Made by a program: the position numbers and the translations under genes
Assembly (NCBI GenBank): GCA_963788965.1
Contig: CAWBIK010000006.1
Span: 744,001 to 808,000 of the forward strand
Direction: 5' to 3'
Length of the DNA: 64,000 nt
DNA from: QHXQ01 sp963788965
Lineage (GTDB): Bacteria > Acidobacteriota > Blastocatellia > Pyrinomonadales > Pyrinomonadaceae
Notes under the pieces: generated by a model
What the model saw: the letters and a program-made list of their open reading frames with translations, nothing else
Databases searched by the model: none
What the model was told of the DNA's origin: nothing
Shown here: positions 1 to 8,261 of the stretch, piece by piece
Numbering within the stretch: the first letter of the stretch is position 1
Layout of the letters: every line of letters starts with the position of its first letter

Positions 1-1679
1 ATCAAGTGCTCGACTCGATGGTCGAAGCGGGCGCAGCGAGCGTGAGCGAAGCGACGGCGGCCAAGCAAGCGGAGTTGAAACTCGCACCCGCGCGCGGTCG
101 GGTCGATACATCGGAAGCGCCGTACTTTGTCGATTACGCGCAGAACCAGTTGGCGGACATCTTGGCCGATGCGCGCAGCGCCGAGCACCTGCGCATCTAT
201 ACGAGCGTCGATATGGACTTGCAGCGCGCGGCCTACGCGGCGGTGACGAAGCAACTCGCGGCGCTCGATAAAATTTATGCGAAGCGTTATCCGCCGGGCA
301 CGTTGCAGGCGGCGCTCGTAGCGATGAACGCGCAGACCGGCGAGATCGTGGCGATGGTCGGCGGGCGCGATTATGAAAAGAGTCAACTGAACCGCGCGAC
401 CGAAGCGCAACGTCAACCCGGCTCGGTCTTCAAGCCGTGGGTCTATGCCACCGCGCTCAACACCGCGTTCGATCCGATCCCGCGCGTCATCACCGCCGCG
501 ACGACCTACATGGACGCGCCCAAGACCTTCACCTATGGCGATCAGGAATACTCGCCCGGCAACTTCGGCGACCAGTACAGCAATCAACCGTTGACCTTGC
601 GCGATGCACTGGTCCACAGCAAGAACGTCATCACGGTGGACGTGGCCAACGACGTGACCATCGGGCGCGTGATGAGTCTCGCCGCGCGCGCCGGTTTGCC
701 GAAGCCGCAACGCGCCTATCCGGCGATGGCGCTCGGCACGCATGAAGCGACGCCCTTGCAGGTCGCGTCCGCTTATACGACCTTCGCGCGGCTCGGCTCG
801 CGCATCACGCCGCTTGCGATCACGCGCGTCACCACAGGACGCGGTGCGACCGTCGCCGCGCCCGTCGCACAGAAGAACGAAGTCATGCGGCCGGAAGTGG
901 CCTACATCATGACCTCGTTTATGAAGGACGTGGTGAATCGCGGCACGGCGGCGCGTCTGCGCGCGCGCGGTTTCAAGTTCAACGTCGCGGGCAAGACGGG
1001 CACGTCGCGCGATGGTTGGTTCGCGGGTTACACGCCGCATCTCGTCTGCGCCGTCTGGGTCGGCTTCGACGACAACGCGCAGTTAGGTTTGACGGGCGCA
1101 GACTCGGCCCTGCCGATCTGGGCCGACTTCATGCAAGCGGCGCTCACGCAGCATCCCGAATGGCAAGGCGACTGGCAGATGCCCGGCGGCATCGAGCAAG
1201 CAGAGATCGACACGCACACAGGTCTGCTCGCCCCGCTCGATGATCCGCTCAAGCGCACCGAGTTGTTCATCAACGGCACAGCCCCGACCGAACAGAGCAC
1301 AGAGCAACCGGACGAAGGCGACGCGCCGCTCGACGAGCCGGACGGCGACGGCTACACCTTTGAGCCTGCGCCCATTCCGCCCGGCGGCGACCAGTTGCCC
1401 GCGCCGACGCCGACGCCGCCCACAAACCGCGTCACAACCCCGCGTCTCGAAGGACACGGCGTCACGCAACCCGACGGCTCGACGCGCTTGATGGGCACGA
1501 TCACGCTCGACGTAGACCCGTCCACAGGTCTGCTCGCCGCGCCGACCTGTCCCGTCATCCGGTCCAAAACCTTCGTCATCGGCACAGAGCCGCGCCGCTA
1601 CTGCGGCCCCGAATACCACAACGGCAAAAACGCCAGCCTGCCCTCAGGCACACGCCCGCGCACCGTCTCGCCGCCCTGA
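1..1679 (+). CDS. Class A penicillin-binding protein, transpeptidase part (5' partial)
   Basis: The reading frame is open from the first base, so the N-terminus (probably membrane anchor and glycosyltransferase domain) lies outside the window. What remains has the three marks of a penicillin-binding transpeptidase in order: SVFK with the catalytic serine near base 423, SKN near 619 and KTGT near 990. These enzymes cross-link peptidoglycan at the outer face of the inner membrane. After the KTGTSRDGWFAGYTP segment comes a Pro/Thr-rich, probably flexible tail with about 180 residues. The next gene is convergent and encodes a peptidoglycan amidase, so both act on cell wall. The missing 5' end is the only incompleteness seen. 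Confidence 0.93.
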   Translation, partial: QVLDSMVEAGAASVSEATAAKQAELKLAPARGRVDTSEAPYFVDYAQNQLADILADARSAEHLRIYTSVDMDLQRAAYAAVTKQLAALDKIYAKRYPPGTLQAALVAMNAQTGEIVAMVGGRDYEKSQLNRATEAQRQPGSVFKPWVYATALNTAFDPIPRVITAATTYMDAPKTFTYGDQEYSPGNFGDQYSNQPLTLRDALVHSKNVITVDVANDVTIGRVMSLAARAGLPKPQRAYPAMALGTHEATPLQVASAYTTFARLGSRITPLAITRVTTGRGATVAAPVAQKNEVMRPEVAYIMTSFMKDVVNRGTAARLRARGFKFNVAGKTGTSRDGWFAGYTPHLVCAVWVGFDDNAQLGLTGADSALPIWADFMQAALTQHPEWQGDWQMPGGIEQAEIDTHTGLLAPLDDPLKRTELFINGTAPTEQSTEQPDEGDAPLDEPDGDGYTFEPAPIPPGGDQLPAPTPTPPTNRVTTPRLEGHGVTQPDGSTRLMGTITLDVDPSTGLLAAPTCPVIRSKTFVIGTEPRRYCGPEYHNGKNASLPSGTRPRTVSPP

Positions 1680-1714
1680 CCGCGCTTAGCTGCACATCGC
1701 TTGTCGCGGCGCTG

Positions 1715-2272
1715 CTACAAGCTCCGAAGCAACTCTTGAAACGGGAACCGATCTCCGGGACATTCCGTGTGCGGATTTACGTCGTGATGACGCAGAACGC
1801 TCTGCGCAGGCAGTTGATACTTCTGCTTCAAGTGGCGGCACAGATTGGTCAAGGCGTTTAGCTGCGCCGCTGTCGGCTGCGTTAAGCCACGCGCGCCCGT
1901 AGGGTTATCGGCGGTGCTGAAATCACCGACGAGGCAGATGCCTATGTAAGCGTTGTAGCCCGGCGCGTGTGCTCCTTGACAGTGTTCGGGCAGGCCCCGC
2001 TGCACCGTCCCGTCAGGCAGAATCACGTAATGGTAACCGCCGTGATAGAAGCGCCCCCAATAGAAAATGCGATTCCCGCGTTGGCGGTGAATCTCATCGA
2101 TGAGAGCGGCATCAACTGCGCGTCCGTCGGGTAACGGGGGGATGGCGGCGTGGTGAATGACGATGCCCGCCGGTCTGATCGTGTTGCTGAGCGACAGACC
2201 GCCGAAGACGCACGCGCTGATTGCGCCGAGCGCCACGGCGAGCCACACATAACTGCGTCGAAGCTTAAGCAT
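1715..2272 (-). CDS. N-acetylmuramoyl-L-alanine amidase / PGRP-like (Amidase_2)
   Basis: A 185-residue protein with one N-terminal hydrophobic segment (residues 9-28), suggesting export or membrane anchoring. The rest matches the T7-lysozyme/PGRP amidase fold: IVIHHAAI (His40/41), YHYVILPDG, an AHAPGYN segment, LRHHDVN (His162/163) and TECPGDRFP (Cys171). Two His and one Cys are the usual zinc ligands of this family, and all are present. It would cleave the lactyl-alanine bond of peptidoglycan in the envelope. It is the last gene of the minus-strand run starting at 7905, with 20 bp between it and the membrane-protein gene upstream. No good Shine-Dalgarno is visible before the ATG. Confidence 0.88.
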   Translation of the reverse strand: MLKLRRSYVWLAVALGAISACVFGGLSLSNTIRPAGIVIHHAAIPPLPDGRAVDAALIDEIHRQRGNRIFYWGRFYHGGYHYVILPDGTVQRGLPEHCQGAHAPGYNAYIGICLVGDFSTADNPTGARGLTQPTAAQLNALTNLCRHLKQKYQLPAQSVLRHHDVNPHTECPGDRFPFQELLRSL

Positions 2273-2292
2273 CCGGAGGTTTAGAAAAGCGG

Positions 2293-3834
2293 CTATTGCA
2301 TAGTCGCGCCGGGCGCGAGCGGAGCTAAGTATTTTGCCAAGCCGGGATTGGCGCGTAGCAAGCTCACTAGGTCGGTACTATTCATAGTGCGTAAGTGTTT
2401 TGCTAAGACAGCTTGCTTCACAAGTATCGTTGCTGTCTCGCCGTCGTTCGAGAGCGTGAGCGACTCGGCGCGCAAGGCCGGATCGCCAGCGTTGTCTAAG
2501 AGCCAGTAAATGGTTTCATACTGCGGGTTATCCGGCGGGCGTTGCTGCGCGGGCAGGCCCACAGTCGCTGTGACCAAGAACTGATCGCCGTGCGGCGCAA
2601 GCACGAGGGCCCGCGCCTCAAGTGCGTGCGCGTGCTGCCGAAGCCCTTGAAGCAATGCTGTGCGCCGGGCCAGAAACACGGGGCGCAGACCGTAAGGCAG
2701 CGGGGCGACGGCGCTCCAAAGCACCAGCGGTAGACAGGCGACCGCCACATAGAGGGCGGCTGCCCGGCGCGTTAAGCCGACGAGCCAGATCAAGCCCGGC
2801 ACGAGTAAGGCGACTTGGACGTAGGCGAGGGCGCGCAGGCGGCCGGCCGCCCCGCTCAGCACAGCGGTCGGGTTCAGAAAAGGGTTGAGCGTGACACAGA
2901 GGCTCCAGAGTGCGAGCGCGCCTAAAACACAACCGGCGAGCTTCGTCGTCGCGCCGCGCGCAGGGCCGCAGAGCAAGTACAATATTGCCGGCGCGACGAT
3001 GGCGAGCGTCAGTGCCTCGGCGCGAAACGGCTCCCCGAAAGGCCAATGCGGGCGGACACTGAGTTGGGTCTGCAACCAAGCGGGCACGGGGACTAAGCCC
3101 TGCGTCAGAATAATTAACGGGGCGAGCCATGACACCGGCAGCGCGAGCACGGCGGCTAGCGGCCGCCGCCCGTCTGCCGCCGCCAGCCAGCGGACCAACA
3201 AAGCCAACCCCGCAAGCCCAAGCGCGAGCAGCACGGCCGACCTGTGACTGAAACAAGCACCTGCGAGCAGCGTCAGCGCCGCCGCCAGCCAGAGACGACG
3301 GCGCGTCCGCAGCCAGCAGAGGGCGCTCGCCGCAGACCAGAGCAAGCACACGACCGCGCCAAGGTTGTTGATGAACTCGCCGAGCAGGTAGAAGTGGGAT
3401 TGCGCCAGCACAGTTAACGCGCTGCCGAGCACGCCGGGCCAAAGACGGCGCGTGGTCAGCGCAAGCACGGCGCAGACGCCGAGGCCCAAGCAGAGATGTA
3501 GCAACACGCTTGCGACCTTGATGGCGACGACCGTATTGCCGGCGAGATAGGCGCAGGCTGTCAGTGCGTAGAGCAGGAGCGGGGTTGCGGTGGCAAAATA
3601 GAAGCGGCCGCTGTTGATAAGCTGATTGATCTGTAAGACGTAATAGTAGCCGTCAATGCCTACGGCTACCGGGTAACGCAGCAGCAGCACCGCGTCACGC
3701 GTCGCGCCCAACAGCAGCAGTAGTATTAACAGGCTGAGCCAGAGCCATGCGGCCCGCCGGTCCTTACGCCCAGACCGTGCGGGGTCTGCATCTTCACGGC
3801 CACTTATCTTCGCTCGAACCTGTTGTCGCGCCAT
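2293..3834 (-). CDS. Polytopic membrane protein, possibly GT-C-type glycosyltransferase
   Basis: The 513-residue product has a basic N-terminus (residues 1-28) then about ten hydrophobic helices and a soluble C-terminal part of about 130 residues. The first predicted outside loop holds an acidic motif, VGIDGYYYVLQI; an Asp in this loop is typical of GT-C enzymes that use polyprenyl-phosphate sugars, so a glycosyltransferase is possible but not shown. The ATG lies 41 bases inside the upstream ankyrin gene (stop at 3794), and no later ATG or GTG is available before the first helix, so the overlap is probably real and indicates translational coupling. Substrate cannot be told from sequence. Confidence 0.7.
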   Translation of the reverse strand: MARQQVRAKISGREDADPARSGRKDRRAAWLWLSLLILLLLLGATRDAVLLLRYPVAVGIDGYYYVLQINQLINSGRFYFATATPLLLYALTACAYLAGNTVVAIKVASVLLHLCLGLGVCAVLALTTRRLWPGVLGSALTVLAQSHFYLLGEFINNLGAVVCLLWSAASALCWLRTRRRLWLAAALTLLAGACFSHRSAVLLALGLAGLALLVRWLAAADGRRPLAAVLALPVSWLAPLIILTQGLVPVPAWLQTQLSVRPHWPFGEPFRAEALTLAIVAPAILYLLCGPARGATTKLAGCVLGALALWSLCVTLNPFLNPTAVLSGAAGRLRALAYVQVALLVPGLIWLVGLTRRAAALYVAVACLPLVLWSAVAPLPYGLRPVFLARRTALLQGLRQHAHALEARALVLAPHGDQFLVTATVGLPAQQRPPDNPQYETIYWLLDNAGDPALRAESLTLSNDGETATILVKQAVLAKHLRTMNSTDLVSLLRANPGLAKYLAPLAPGATMQ

Positions 3835-4627
3835 GCGCCTTGAGCAGTTGAATGATCGCTGGTTGCCCGGCGGCCTCTGCTAACAGCAGAGTGGGCCGGT
3901 TATTGCTATCGCGCGCGTTAACGTCAGCGCCGCGTGCCACGAGGGCGCGCACAAGCTCAGTGTTGCCCCGCGCCGCCGCGAGCATAAGGGCGGTGCGGCC
4001 GAGCCGGTCGCGTGCGTTTGGGTCGGCCCCGTGCGCCAGCAAAGTTTCCGCCACGTCCGTATAACCGGCGTGCGCGGCAAAGAGCAGAGGGTTGTGGCCG
4101 CGCGCATTAGTCGCCTGCACACTGACGCCGTGATCTAACAGACTCTTGACGGCATCGAGTTGCCGTTGCGACATGGCATATTGCAACGCGGTCGCGCCCC
4201 ATTTGTCCTGCGCGTCAATCTTGGCGGCACTGGCTAATAAAACCGCCATCGTATCGGTGCGGCCGCGCCAAGCCGCCCACATCAATGCTGTCCGCCCGTT
4301 GTCCGTCGTTGCATTGACATCAGCGCCGGCTTCGAGCAGCGCGCTGACCACTTGCGTCTGCCCGGCCATGGCCGCAGCCATCAAGACGGTGGAGTGTTCT
4401 TTATCATCGGCGTCTCTGGTGTCCGCGCTGAGGCTGGCGGCCAAGTATAGCCGCACCGCAGTCAGATCGCCGCCTCTGGCGGTGGCGATGAAAGCGGCTG
4501 GCGTGGGTGGCTGCGACCCACGTTGCGGCGGTTGGCGCACCTGCGCCGTGTGCTGCGCACTGACGGAGAACAAGGCCAGCAGAGCACCTGCGGCCAATAG
4601 GGCGACCAATAATAATTTGCCTCGCAT
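3794..4627 (-). CDS. Exported ankyrin-repeat protein
   Basis: The 277-residue protein starts with a signal peptide (MRGKLLLVALLAAGALLALF, then SVSAQ) and continues into about six ankyrin repeats from residue 45 to the C-terminus. The repeats show the usual pattern: TALMWAAWRGRTD, TALMLAAARGNTE, LLAHGADPNARD, LVARGADVNARD. Ankyrin repeats bind proteins, so this is probably a periplasmic scaffold or inhibitor. A strong ribosome site (GAGGAGG, 6 bases before the ATG) directly follows the stop of the upstream gene. It overlaps the next gene by 41 bases. The partner is unknown; other proteins of the same operon are the obvious candidates. Confidence 0.87.
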   Translation of the reverse strand: MRGKLLLVALLAAGALLALFSVSAQHTAQVRQPPQRGSQPPTPAAFIATARGGDLTAVRLYLAASLSADTRDADDKEHSTVLMAAAMAGQTQVVSALLEAGADVNATTDNGRTALMWAAWRGRTDTMAVLLASAAKIDAQDKWGATALQYAMSQRQLDAVKSLLDHGVSVQATNARGHNPLLFAAHAGYTDVAETLLAHGADPNARDRLGRTALMLAAARGNTELVRALVARGADVNARDSNNRPTLLLAEAAGQPAIIQLLKAHGATTGSSEDKWP

Positions 4628-4639
4628 GCGCTCGCCTCC

Positions 4640-5358
4640 TCACTGACTGTTCGCGGGCTTGGCCGGGCGGTCGTCTTGCCGGCAGCGACCCGATCATCTG
4701 TCTAAGCTCATCAAGGAAGGCCGCCGCGTCCCGGTTCTTATAGGTCTGCATCAACTCGTCGGACTCTTGCACCTGCGGCATGACGAGCCGTGCGGAGGCC
4801 GCCGCCCCACCCGCCGTTGCGCCTTTCGGCGCAGAGAGTTCAAACAGGCCCTGTGGGCCGCCGACGAGTTTGGCCGGGGCGTTCTTGCTCTTGCGCAGGA
4901 AGAAGACATATTCCTTGCCCATCTCCGGATTCTTCCAATAGCTCGGCATGCGGACCTCGGCCACCGCCCCGTCCGCGTTCGGCATGCTGCCGCCCGGTAC
5001 GCGCAACGTAAACTGGCGCTCCTTGTGCCGGTCGCCCTTGAGCGTCTCCGACACCTGCACCTGATAGTCTGTAAAGATCATCGGGTCGGTCGGCGCACGC
5101 CGGTAACTGCGTTGCTCGACCGGCACGCCCACGACGACCTCCGAGCTTTGCGCGAGCAGTTCTTTCAACTCACGATACCTTTGCCGGAGAACCGGAAACG
5201 ACATGAAGCTTGAGCCGGCCCCGGCCGCGCGTTTGGTGCTTGCGGCGGCACGTTCGGCCGTGTCGCTGCCCCAACTGGGCGACGGTCTTCATCAGCCCGT
5301 ATGTCATCCCGGCGAGGCAAACGATAACGACGGCCGCTGAGATTATCTTCTTCCTCAT
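4640..5358 (-). CDS. Exported protein with VVxV-FTDY-GGS domain (two frame breaks)
   Basis: Three open stretches join to one sensible protein. The first starts at ATG 5358 (SD CAGGGAG) with a signal sequence, MRKKIISAAVVIVCLAGMTY. The frame shifts near 5266-5272 to give SDTAERAAASTK...SFMSFPVLRQRYRE, the body of the protein. It shifts again near 4676-4681 to end DDRPAKPANSQ at TGA 4640, right before the ankyrin gene ribosome site. Without the second shift the frame would run 220 bases into the ankyrin gene as nonsense. Both breaks are one extra base. The body (SEVVVGVPV, FTDYQVQVSETLKG, LRVPGGSM, GKEYVFFLRK) resembles the gene at 6469-7326. Function unknown. Confidence 0.72.
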
Positions 5359-5409
5359 GCTGTTACTCCCTGAAACCTGTGACTACCCCAAGCTGTCATC
5401 TCCGGCGCG

Positions 5410-6453
5410 CTAATAGCAGACGGTGTCATACTCGCAACAGACTTCGTCGGCAAAGACGTAGCACTCGCGCGTGTAGGGGTCTTCCTCCCAACAGGTTTCA
5501 TTATCGCCGCAGGCCGCGACGCAAACCTCGTAACAATCTTGCCCGCAATTGGGGTCGCCGCAACATGGATCGCCGCAACATGGGTCTTCGCAGCACGGGT
5601 CGCCACAACACGGATCGCCGCAACAAGGATCACCGCAGCACAACCAGTCGCCGCAGCACGGGTCGCCGCAGCACGGATCACCGCCGCACGGGTCACAGGT
5701 GTTATCACAGTTATTGGTGGTAAAGGTTCCGTTGAGGTTGTTCTGCACGCATGAAGCGCCGTCGCATTGGTAGCAGTTGCCCGCCGGGTACAGCGTCTCC
5801 GAATTGACCGACTGGTTATCACAAGTTTGGACGTTGGTGGGCATCGCGCCGCCGCCGTCATTGCGGTTACAGATGCCGTTCATGACACTATTGCCTAATG
5901 TCTGCCCGCCGCAATTACCCGTGCCTACCGGCTCGTCGCGCAGGCCCATCGTGTGCCCTAACTCATGCAGCATCACCTTTCTGAAAATCGTGTTATAGCC
6001 GGCCACGTTCGGGTCATAGATGAGTTGCGGCGGATTAGTGCCCGCAATTGTGTAGTTCAAATTAAAAGTGATGGTGGCGCTGGTTGTGGCCCCGGTCAGC
6101 GGACTCTTGGTCGTTTCCGCCGGTGCGCCGCTGACCGTCGTGCCGGTGCGGATGGTGAGACTGCGGCCACCGGGCGGCGCAGTCCCCGCGACGAATTTGA
6201 CGCGCGAGTTATTTGACTGGTTCGCGGTCGTCCATGCACTGAGGGCCGCGGTGATCTGTGGGGATTGGGTCGAGTCGAAGCCCGTGATCGAGTAGTAGAC
6301 GATGGCACACTTAGGAAAGCCGTTATTGCTGACCGGCGGGCAGCCCGTCTGGGCCTGCCCAATCGGGTGCGGCCAACACAGCAAGACGATGAGTAGGCTA
6401 CCGCCCAGCAGCAGCCGCCCCGGCCGGCTGCGAGCGTGAGATTGCTGGCCCAT
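5410..6453 (-). CDS. Secreted matrixin-like metallopeptidase with Cys-rich (CCGDP)n tail
   Basis: The 347-residue protein has a signal peptide (residues 14-35). Residues 163-173 read HELGHTMGLRD: two zinc-binding His, catalytic Glu, and Asp173 where most metzincins have a third His, as in snapalysin-type enzymes. A Met-turn-like SVMNG follows at 189-193. From residue 227 to the end there are 31 cysteines; residues 261-298 contain eight CC pairs in a near-perfect five-residue repeat CCGDP. The start is supported by GGAGG 8 bases upstream. The thioredoxin-like protein two genes upstream may assist disulfide handling (inference). Substrate unknown; the tail could bind metal or form a disulfide rod. 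Confidence 0.82.
   Translation of the reverse strand: MGQQSHARSRPGRLLLGGSLLIVLLCWPHPIGQAQTGCPPVSNNGFPKCAIVYYSITGFDSTQSPQITAALSAWTTANQSNNSRVKFVAGTAPPGGRSLTIRTGTTVSGAPAETTKSPLTGATTSATITFNLNYTIAGTNPPQLIYDPNVAGYNTIFRKVMLHELGHTMGLRDEPVGTGNCGGQTLGNSVMNGICNRNDGGGAMPTNVQTCDNQSVNSETLYPAGNCYQCDGASCVQNNLNGTFTTNNCDNTCDPCGGDPCCGDPCCGDWLCCGDPCCGDPCCGDPCCEDPCCGDPCCGDPNCGQDCYEVCVAACGDNETCWEEDPYTRECYVFADEVCCEYDTVCY
5545..5694 (-). repeat. 15-bp tandem repeat encoding the CCGDP pentapeptide
   Basis: Within the metallopeptidase gene, codons 254-303 are built of a 15-bp unit read as CCGDP on the minus strand, about eight copies with small changes (CCGDW-L, CCEDP, DPNCG). The units differ at third codon positions, so selection on the peptide, not only recent slippage, seems to keep them. 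Confidence 0.85.
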
Positions 6454-6468
6454 GTGCGTCCTCCGTTC

Positions 6469-7326
6469 CTACTTCTTATGACAATTTACAAACAGGGCAT
6501 TGCGGACCGCATCGTTGAGGGTCAGAGCGCCGTTGCCCCAAGGCAGAACTTCTTCTGTCATTGCGCTGAGCTTGTCGCCGTCGATCAGGAAGCTGCCTTG
6601 CCTGATCGATTTGTATGAGTTCGTGTTGGGCAGATATTTGAGGAACAATAGATACTGCTTACCTTGTTGTAGCAGCTTGAAGGATGAATCGATTGCGCCG
6701 ACCACGCGCCCGTTGATCTCCACCCGGCCGCCGGGACGTGTGACGGTGATGGCGCTGTGTTGGGTCAACGGCGCGGCCGGATTGTTTTTGTATATCTCTC
6801 GTACCTCGGCCGTGTAGTCGGTGAAGGTGAACTCTTTACTTTCGGTCAGTTGGGCAGCTTGATCGTTAACTGTGACGGCGACCACCGCGTCCGCGTCGCA
6901 ATTCAGTTCGCGCAAGAAGTCGTCAAAGTTGACGACCACATTTGAACTCAGCACGGGTGTGCCCGGCTCGATGTAGACGCCCGGCTCGACGCCCGGCGCG
7001 AACTCCTGCGCGGGAATCGCATCAAGCTTCTTGCCCGACTGATACTGCTTGAACAGCTTGCTATGCTCTTTCTGTTTTTCCGTCATTACGCCCACTTGAA
7101 TGGCCGTCGCCTTGTCTTGCGGACTGGCGGCCGGCTGCTCGCCCTGCGGTACGGCTTGGCGGGCCGGAGTTTTTTGTTGCGCGGCGACCGCACTGGGTCG
7201 GCGGTCGCCGAAGGGGGCGAGGAAATAGGGCCGCGTCGCCGCGCTGGAAAAGAGCACCAGACACAGACTGAACAGGCCGAGAATGGATAACTTGTAAATG
7301 AGTCGTCGCCGTTGTGAGTTAGCCAT
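6469..7326 (-). CDS. Exported hypothetical protein, paralogue-like to the gene at 4640-5358
   Basis: A 285-residue protein with a signal or anchor segment at residues 10-30 (KLSILGLFSLCLVLFSSAA) and a Pro/Gln-rich linker to about residue 75. The C-terminal domain shares a pattern with the product of 4640-5358: ADAVVAVTV against SEVVVGVPV, FTDYTAEVREIYK against FTDYQVQVSETLK, VTRPGGRV against LRVPGGSM, and GKQYLLFLKYL against GKEYVFFLRKS. So two diverged copies of one domain sit in the same operon. No known family recognised. Start supported by GGTGGAG upstream; 15 bp separate it from the metallopeptidase gene downstream and 18 bp from the gene upstream. Confidence 0.78.
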   Translation of the reverse strand: MANSQRRRLIYKLSILGLFSLCLVLFSSAATRPYFLAPFGDRRPSAVAAQQKTPARQAVPQGEQPAASPQDKATAIQVGVMTEKQKEHSKLFKQYQSGKKLDAIPAQEFAPGVEPGVYIEPGTPVLSSNVVVNFDDFLRELNCDADAVVAVTVNDQAAQLTESKEFTFTDYTAEVREIYKNNPAAPLTQHSAITVTRPGGRVEINGRVVGAIDSSFKLLQQGKQYLLFLKYLPNTNSYKSIRQGSFLIDGDKLSAMTEEVLPWGNGALTLNDAVRNALFVNCHKK

Positions 7327-7344
7327 AGCTATATCTCCACCTAC

Positions 7345-7905
7345 CTAGTTTCGGGCTGAGACACTCTGCCGCAAGCTGTTGATAACACTAATTTCTCTGT
7401 CGGGTGATAGCTTCCCGGCCCAGGTATTGAGCACGACACCGTTGCCGTCAACCAGAATCAGCGTGGGTGTGCCGCGCACCCCTAAAGAAGGTAGCGGCAT
7501 TTGTCGGACCTCATCGACGGCCACGTCAAGGCCGGCCAGATAAGCCTTGCCTTCATCGACTGTCTGTGGCAACACGGCCACTACCCGCGTCTGGCCGCGG
7601 TCGCGCACTAATCGCTGATAAAACGGCGCGCTCTCGGAGCAGAAATGACACTTGTTGGACACGGCGAGTACGAGGGTCTGACCGTTCTTGGCCCAGTCCA
7701 CATCCGACATGGGGAGCTTTGCGCCAGCTTGCACCTGATTGCCGGCCGGCGGCTTCCGCGCGGGCGTGTCCGCTCTGACGGGCAGGGCGCTGGCCGGCAG
7801 CGGCTGCGGTTTGGCGAAAAACAGATGCTTGATCAATACCGCGCATAAAAGAGCGGCGGTAACGATGATGGCTACGTTCGTGATCGTTTCGAGTTTCTTC
7901 GACAC
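7345..7905 (-). CDS. Membrane-anchored thioredoxin-like (TlpA-type) protein
   Basis: The 186-residue product has an N-terminal membrane anchor (residues 9-30), a Pro/Ala linker and a thioredoxin-like domain from about residue 65. The redox motif is CHFC (Cys86, Cys89) after LVLAVSNK, and GVRGTPTLILVDGNG carries the cis-proline loop. It would act as a thiol-disulfide oxidoreductase outside the inner membrane. Start is GTG at 7905 with AGAGGAAG upstream. First gene of the minus-strand run; the following metallopeptidase has 31 cysteines in its tail, which is a plausible client (inference). Similar fused forms exist in cytochrome maturation, but no cytochrome genes are nearby. Confidence 0.85.
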   Translation of the reverse strand: MSKKLETITNVAIIVTAALLCAVLIKHLFFAKPQPLPASALPVRADTPARKPPAGNQVQAGAKLPMSDVDWAKNGQTLVLAVSNKCHFCSESAPFYQRLVRDRGQTRVVAVLPQTVDEGKAYLAGLDVAVDEVRQMPLPSLGVRGTPTLILVDGNGVVLNTWAGKLSPDREISVINSLRQSVSARN

Positions 7906-8261
7906 GGCTTCCTCTGACCTGACTTAAAGTGAGATTCGCGTCAGCAGTTGATGGTCGAGGGGCAAGCAAGGGGAACGTCGGCCTTGAACTTTGAGGGTCG
8001 GGCGGAAGCTAACATTTTTTTTGAACGGGAAATCCACAAATTGATGTTAATAATGTTGCGATTGCATAGCCCGATCAACTCGGCGCGCACGCACTAGCTT
8101 GAGTCAAGCAATAGTTTCAATCCGGGCATGAACTAGCCCCGCAAAGTGCTTCGTCCCGTGCCTCGTTTGTGCCTTTGATAAATCTATGCATCGTTGTTAA
8201 GAAAGATCATGGAACTTTTTATGCGCGGCGGCTGAATTATGTTTGACGGCGACCCGCAACG
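7906..8261. other. Divergent intergenic region with promoters
   Basis: This 356-base gap separates the minus-strand exported-protein operon from the plus-strand sigma factor. It is more AT-rich than its surroundings, with a T8 tract near 8014-8022, and must hold both promoters. No open frame with codon-like composition and no RNA gene was seen. One ECF-type candidate promoter is listed separately. Confidence 0.6.
8211..8240 (+). promoter_or_regulatory. Possible ECF-type promoter of the sigma factor gene
   Basis: GGAACTTTT at 8211-8219 matches the GGAAC core of many ECF sigma -35 elements, followed after about 16 bases by GAATTAT at 8234-8240, about 22 bases before the ATG of the sigma gene. 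Autoregulation is common for such pairs. The -10 side is weakly defined, so this is a suggestion only. Confidence 0.3.

Noticed and set aside
4404..4639. C-terminal extension of the gene at 4640-5358 into the ankyrin gene
   Set aside because: The extension is the out-of-frame reading of the ankyrin gene; one base removed near 4678 gives a natural stop just before the ankyrin ribosome site.
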